This document shows positions 62,224 to 64,000 of a stretch of 64,000 nucleotides of DNA, piece by piece; within the stretch, counting starts at the first letter, position 1, and each line of letters starts with the position of its first letter. Source of the stretch: Chitinophaga sp. Ak27. GTDB lineage: Bacteria > Bacteroidota > Bacteroidia > Chitinophagales > Chitinophagaceae. The stretch spans positions 1,302,001 to 1,366,000 of the forward strand of contig NZ_JABAOB010000001.1 in the NCBI RefSeq assembly GCF_012726295.1. Reading direction: 5' to 3'. A model generated the notes under the pieces. It was given only the letters and a program-made list of their open reading frames with translations, made no database searches and had not been told where the DNA came from. The position numbers and the translations under genes were made by a program.

Positions 62224-62790
62224 TTAATCCCGGATTATGGCGATAGAACCGTCTTTGTTTATCCGGATAATCCTGGACGGCGTAGCGGGTTCCGTATCTT
62301 CCTGGCGGTATTTTACGACGTAATCTACTCCATTCCGGATTTCTTCCGACACTTCCTTAAAAGAAGCGGGGGAAGGGGCTCCGCTGATATTGGCAGAGGT
62401 GGATACCAATGGTTTACGCAGTCTTTTAATCAGGTGGCGGCAGAAAGGATCTTTCACGATGCGGATAGCTACGCTGCCGTCTTCGCTGATAACGTTGGGC
62501 GCCAAGCCCAGGGCGCCTTCATAGATCACCGTGGTAGGGCGTGTAAAGCTTCCGATGATGTCGGCGATATCTGGCAGGGGGTTGGCGCTGTAATGCAGCA
62601 GATCGCGCACATCGGCCAGGAGGATTACCAGGCTTTTACTTTCACGGCGTTTCTTCAGGGTAAATACTTTTTTCACCGCCGCTTCATCCGTCGCATCGCA
62701 GCCAATCCCCCAGATGGTGTCGGTGGGATAAAGGATTAGTCCGCCGCTGCGCAGCACCGGCATGGCCGCGTTGATATCGTCTTCAAACAT
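62224..62790 (-). CDS. L-threonylcarbamoyladenylate synthase (TsaC/Sua5/YciO family)
   Basis: A 188-residue YrdC-domain protein that makes threonylcarbamoyl-AMP for the t6A37 tRNA modification. Motifs seen are LYPTDTIWGIGCDATDE, KKRRESKSLVILL (the KxRxxxxP region with Ser instead of the usual Pro), and STSANISGAPSPASF. No C-terminal Sua5 domain is present, so it is TsaC- or YciO-like; YciO paralogues have different or weaker activity and cannot be ruled out. It lies between the glycosyltransferase and cca genes on the same strand. Confidence 0.9.
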   Translation of the reverse strand: MFEDDINAAMPVLRSGGLILYPTDTIWGIGCDATDEAAVKKVFTLKKRRESKSLVILLADVRDLLHYSANPLPDIADIIGSFTRPTTVIYEGALGLAPNVISEDGSVAIRIVKDPFCRHLIKRLRKPLVSTSANISGAPSPASFKEVSEEIRNGVDYVVKYRQEDTEPATPSRIIRINKDGSIAIIRD

Positions 62791-62801
62791 TTTATCCGTT
62801 G

Positions 62802-62832
62802 TTATTTATTAGTTATTTATTAGTTATTTATT
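62802..62832. repeat. Tandem 11-bp repeat over the glycosyltransferase stop codon
   Basis: TTATTTATTAG is repeated about 2.8 times and covers the stop codon of the glycosyltransferase gene and the spacer before the TsaC-like gene. Confidence 0.7.
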
Positions 62833-63956
62833 TTTTTATAGACTTCCATCATGGCGGCTGCACATTTTTCCGGTGTAAACTGTTGCGCATGCTGCCAGCC
62901 TTTTTCCCGCATTTCCGCTACCAGCTGTGGACTGCCAGCCACCTCCTTCATGGCTTCTGCAATCGTTGCAGGGTCGAGTGGATTTACGTACAGGGCGGCA
63001 TCGCCGGCAGTTTCCGCAAAACAGGAGCCATGGGACGTAATAACGGGAGTACGACTCCACAACGCCTCCAGGATGGGAATACCGAATCCTTCGAATATGG
63101 AAGGATAAATCAGCGCCACCGCGCCCTGGTAGAGCAGCGGCAGCTCTTCATTCCGGAGCCTTGCCTTTTCATTGAGAAAAACCACCTGGCTGGTAAGTCC
63201 GTGGGCTTCCAGGAAACTTTTCACCTTCTTCTTATAGCCGCTGCCACTACCCAATACCACCAGCGGAATATCGAGCGTTCCTTTTAGTGTATTCATGGCC
63301 GTTACAATGCCGAGCAGGTTTTTCCGTTCGATTAACGAGCCTACATAAAGAAAATATTGGGACGGTAGCTGGTATTTAGCCACCATGGCGGCTATATCAG
63401 CAGCGCTATGCGTTTCCGCAAAGGCCGGATCACAGCTTTGGTACACCACATCAATTTTTTCCGCGGGAGTATGATAATAAGTGATCAGGTCTTGTTTGGT
63501 TTGTTCGCTGATAGCCACCACCCTATCGGCATAGCGGCAAGCATACTTTGCCTTGCGACGGTAAGTGAGTACGTCGATCGGGTTATATTGTTCCGGGTAT
63601 CTTTCGAAAATCAGGTCGTGCATAGTCACTACCGCGCGGATACCGCTTTTATGAATCCCAAAGGGCAGCTCATGGCTGAGTCCATGAAAGATATTGATAT
63701 GATAGCGCAACAGGTCTTTCACAATGAAGCGGCTGCGCCAGGCGGATTTAAGCCAGCGGTGCAGGGCGTGTGCCGGTGTCACCACTTTCAGGGCCGGCAT
63801 ATTACGCAGGTCGTACATCGTTGTTTGCTTAGGTGCAAACAGGAACCAGTCCTCCCCCGGGAAATCCTTTACCAGTGAAGATATTAACGTGCGGCTGTAG
63901 TTGCCGAGACCTGTATTGTTCTGGAATGCCCGTTTGGCGTCGAATCCTATTTTCAT
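62820..63956 (-). CDS. Glycosyltransferase family 4 protein
   Basis: A 378-residue GT-B-fold glycosyltransferase. The N-terminus (MKIGFDAKRAFQNNTGLGNYS) is typical of GT4 enzymes. The donor domain contains YVGSLIERKNLLGIVTAM, and the nucleotide-sugar motif EGFGIPILEAL with the EX7E glutamates. It is cytoplasmic, probably acting on a cell-surface polysaccharide or lipid; donor and acceptor are unknown. A CGAAATTA box at 63979-63986 could be its promoter (minus strand TAATTTCG). No other polysaccharide gene is visible. Confidence 0.93.
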   Translation of the reverse strand: MKIGFDAKRAFQNNTGLGNYSRTLISSLVKDFPGEDWFLFAPKQTTMYDLRNMPALKVVTPAHALHRWLKSAWRSRFIVKDLLRYHINIFHGLSHELPFGIHKSGIRAVVTMHDLIFERYPEQYNPIDVLTYRRKAKYACRYADRVVAISEQTKQDLITYYHTPAEKIDVVYQSCDPAFAETHSAADIAAMVAKYQLPSQYFLYVGSLIERKNLLGIVTAMNTLKGTLDIPLVVLGSGSGYKKKVKSFLEAHGLTSQVVFLNEKARLRNEELPLLYQGAVALIYPSIFEGFGIPILEALWSRTPVITSHGSCFAETAGDAALYVNPLDPATIAEAMKEVAGSPQLVAEMREKGWQHAQQFTPEKCAAAMMEVYKKINN

Positions 63957-64000
63957 ATAGTGCTATCAGACGAAAACGCGAAATTACGAATTACAGATGG

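Noticed and set aside
1..64000. tRNA, rRNA, CRISPR array or prophage
   Set aside because: I checked the spacers by eye and found no cloverleaf, rRNA-like stretch, regular repeat-spacer array or phage gene; a covariance-model search could still find a small RNA.

Overview
The window looks like a chromosomal segment of a Bacteroidota bacterium, most likely a Chitinophaga-like member of the Chitinophagaceae. This is inferred from a SusC/SusD pair, other large TonB-dependent receptors, a two-component-propeller histidine kinase with a LytTR partner, a bifunctional RibBA, an archaeal/eukaryotic-like (type 3) ProS, many Cys-anchored lipoproteins, and upstream elements that fit the Bacteroidota -7 box TAnnTTTG. 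No rRNA, tRNA, CRISPR array, transposase or prophage gene was seen.

Layout. 1-3.5 kb: the 3' end of miaB, a sigma-54-type activator without a sensor domain, lptE, a proline/glutamate-rich protein and secG. 3.6-6.5 kb: mltG, a YihY/BrkB membrane protein and a secreted thioredoxin-fold protein. 6.5-13 kb: an M14 peptidase (minus), then gamma-glutamyltransferase, a DinB-like protein, a small lipoprotein and an orphan BioF-like enzyme. 13-19.5 kb (minus): a SusC-SusD-fasciclin-DUF5007 nutrient-uptake operon with no linked glycosidase, preceded by an intergenic region with about 60-bp periodic sites. 20.1-25 kb: TamB. 25.1-30 kb: divergent ribBA and an Oar-like TonB receptor. 30-33.2 kb: an astacin-type lipoprotein protease and an OmpA-domain protein.

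33.2-39.1 kb is the most interesting part. Two divergent alpha/beta-hydrolases are followed by an ATP-grasp ligase with a histone-H1-like tail, a GCS2 (YbdK-type) carboxylate-amine ligase, a class I glutamine amidotransferase and an ATP-grasp-like protein. These five plus-strand genes are tightly packed. This has the logic of an amidoligase pathway building and trimming an unknown peptide or amide metabolite. An 18-bp perfect palindrome lies in the divergent promoter region.

39-48 kb: a secreted protein of unknown function, a membrane protein, RidA, rhodanese, a PASTA protein, Ddl, two tandemly duplicated ferredoxins divergent from a LuxC-like acyl-CoA reductase, and a DegP/HtrA protease. Three related intergenic palindromes (core AAAAAGCTATTGT) lie at gene 3' ends here; two overlap the stop codons and encode a shared EQKA C-terminus. 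48-56.5 kb: LytTR regulator and propeller kinase, proS, a Gly/Tyr-rich lipoprotein and a FadL/OmpP1-like porin. 56.5-64 kb (minus): a MacB-like ABC permease, miaA, a pRiA4b-ORF3-like protein, CCA-adding enzyme, tsaC/sua5 and a GT4 glycosyltransferase; three of these act on tRNA.

All functional calls come from reading sequence motifs and remembered family features. No database search was run.
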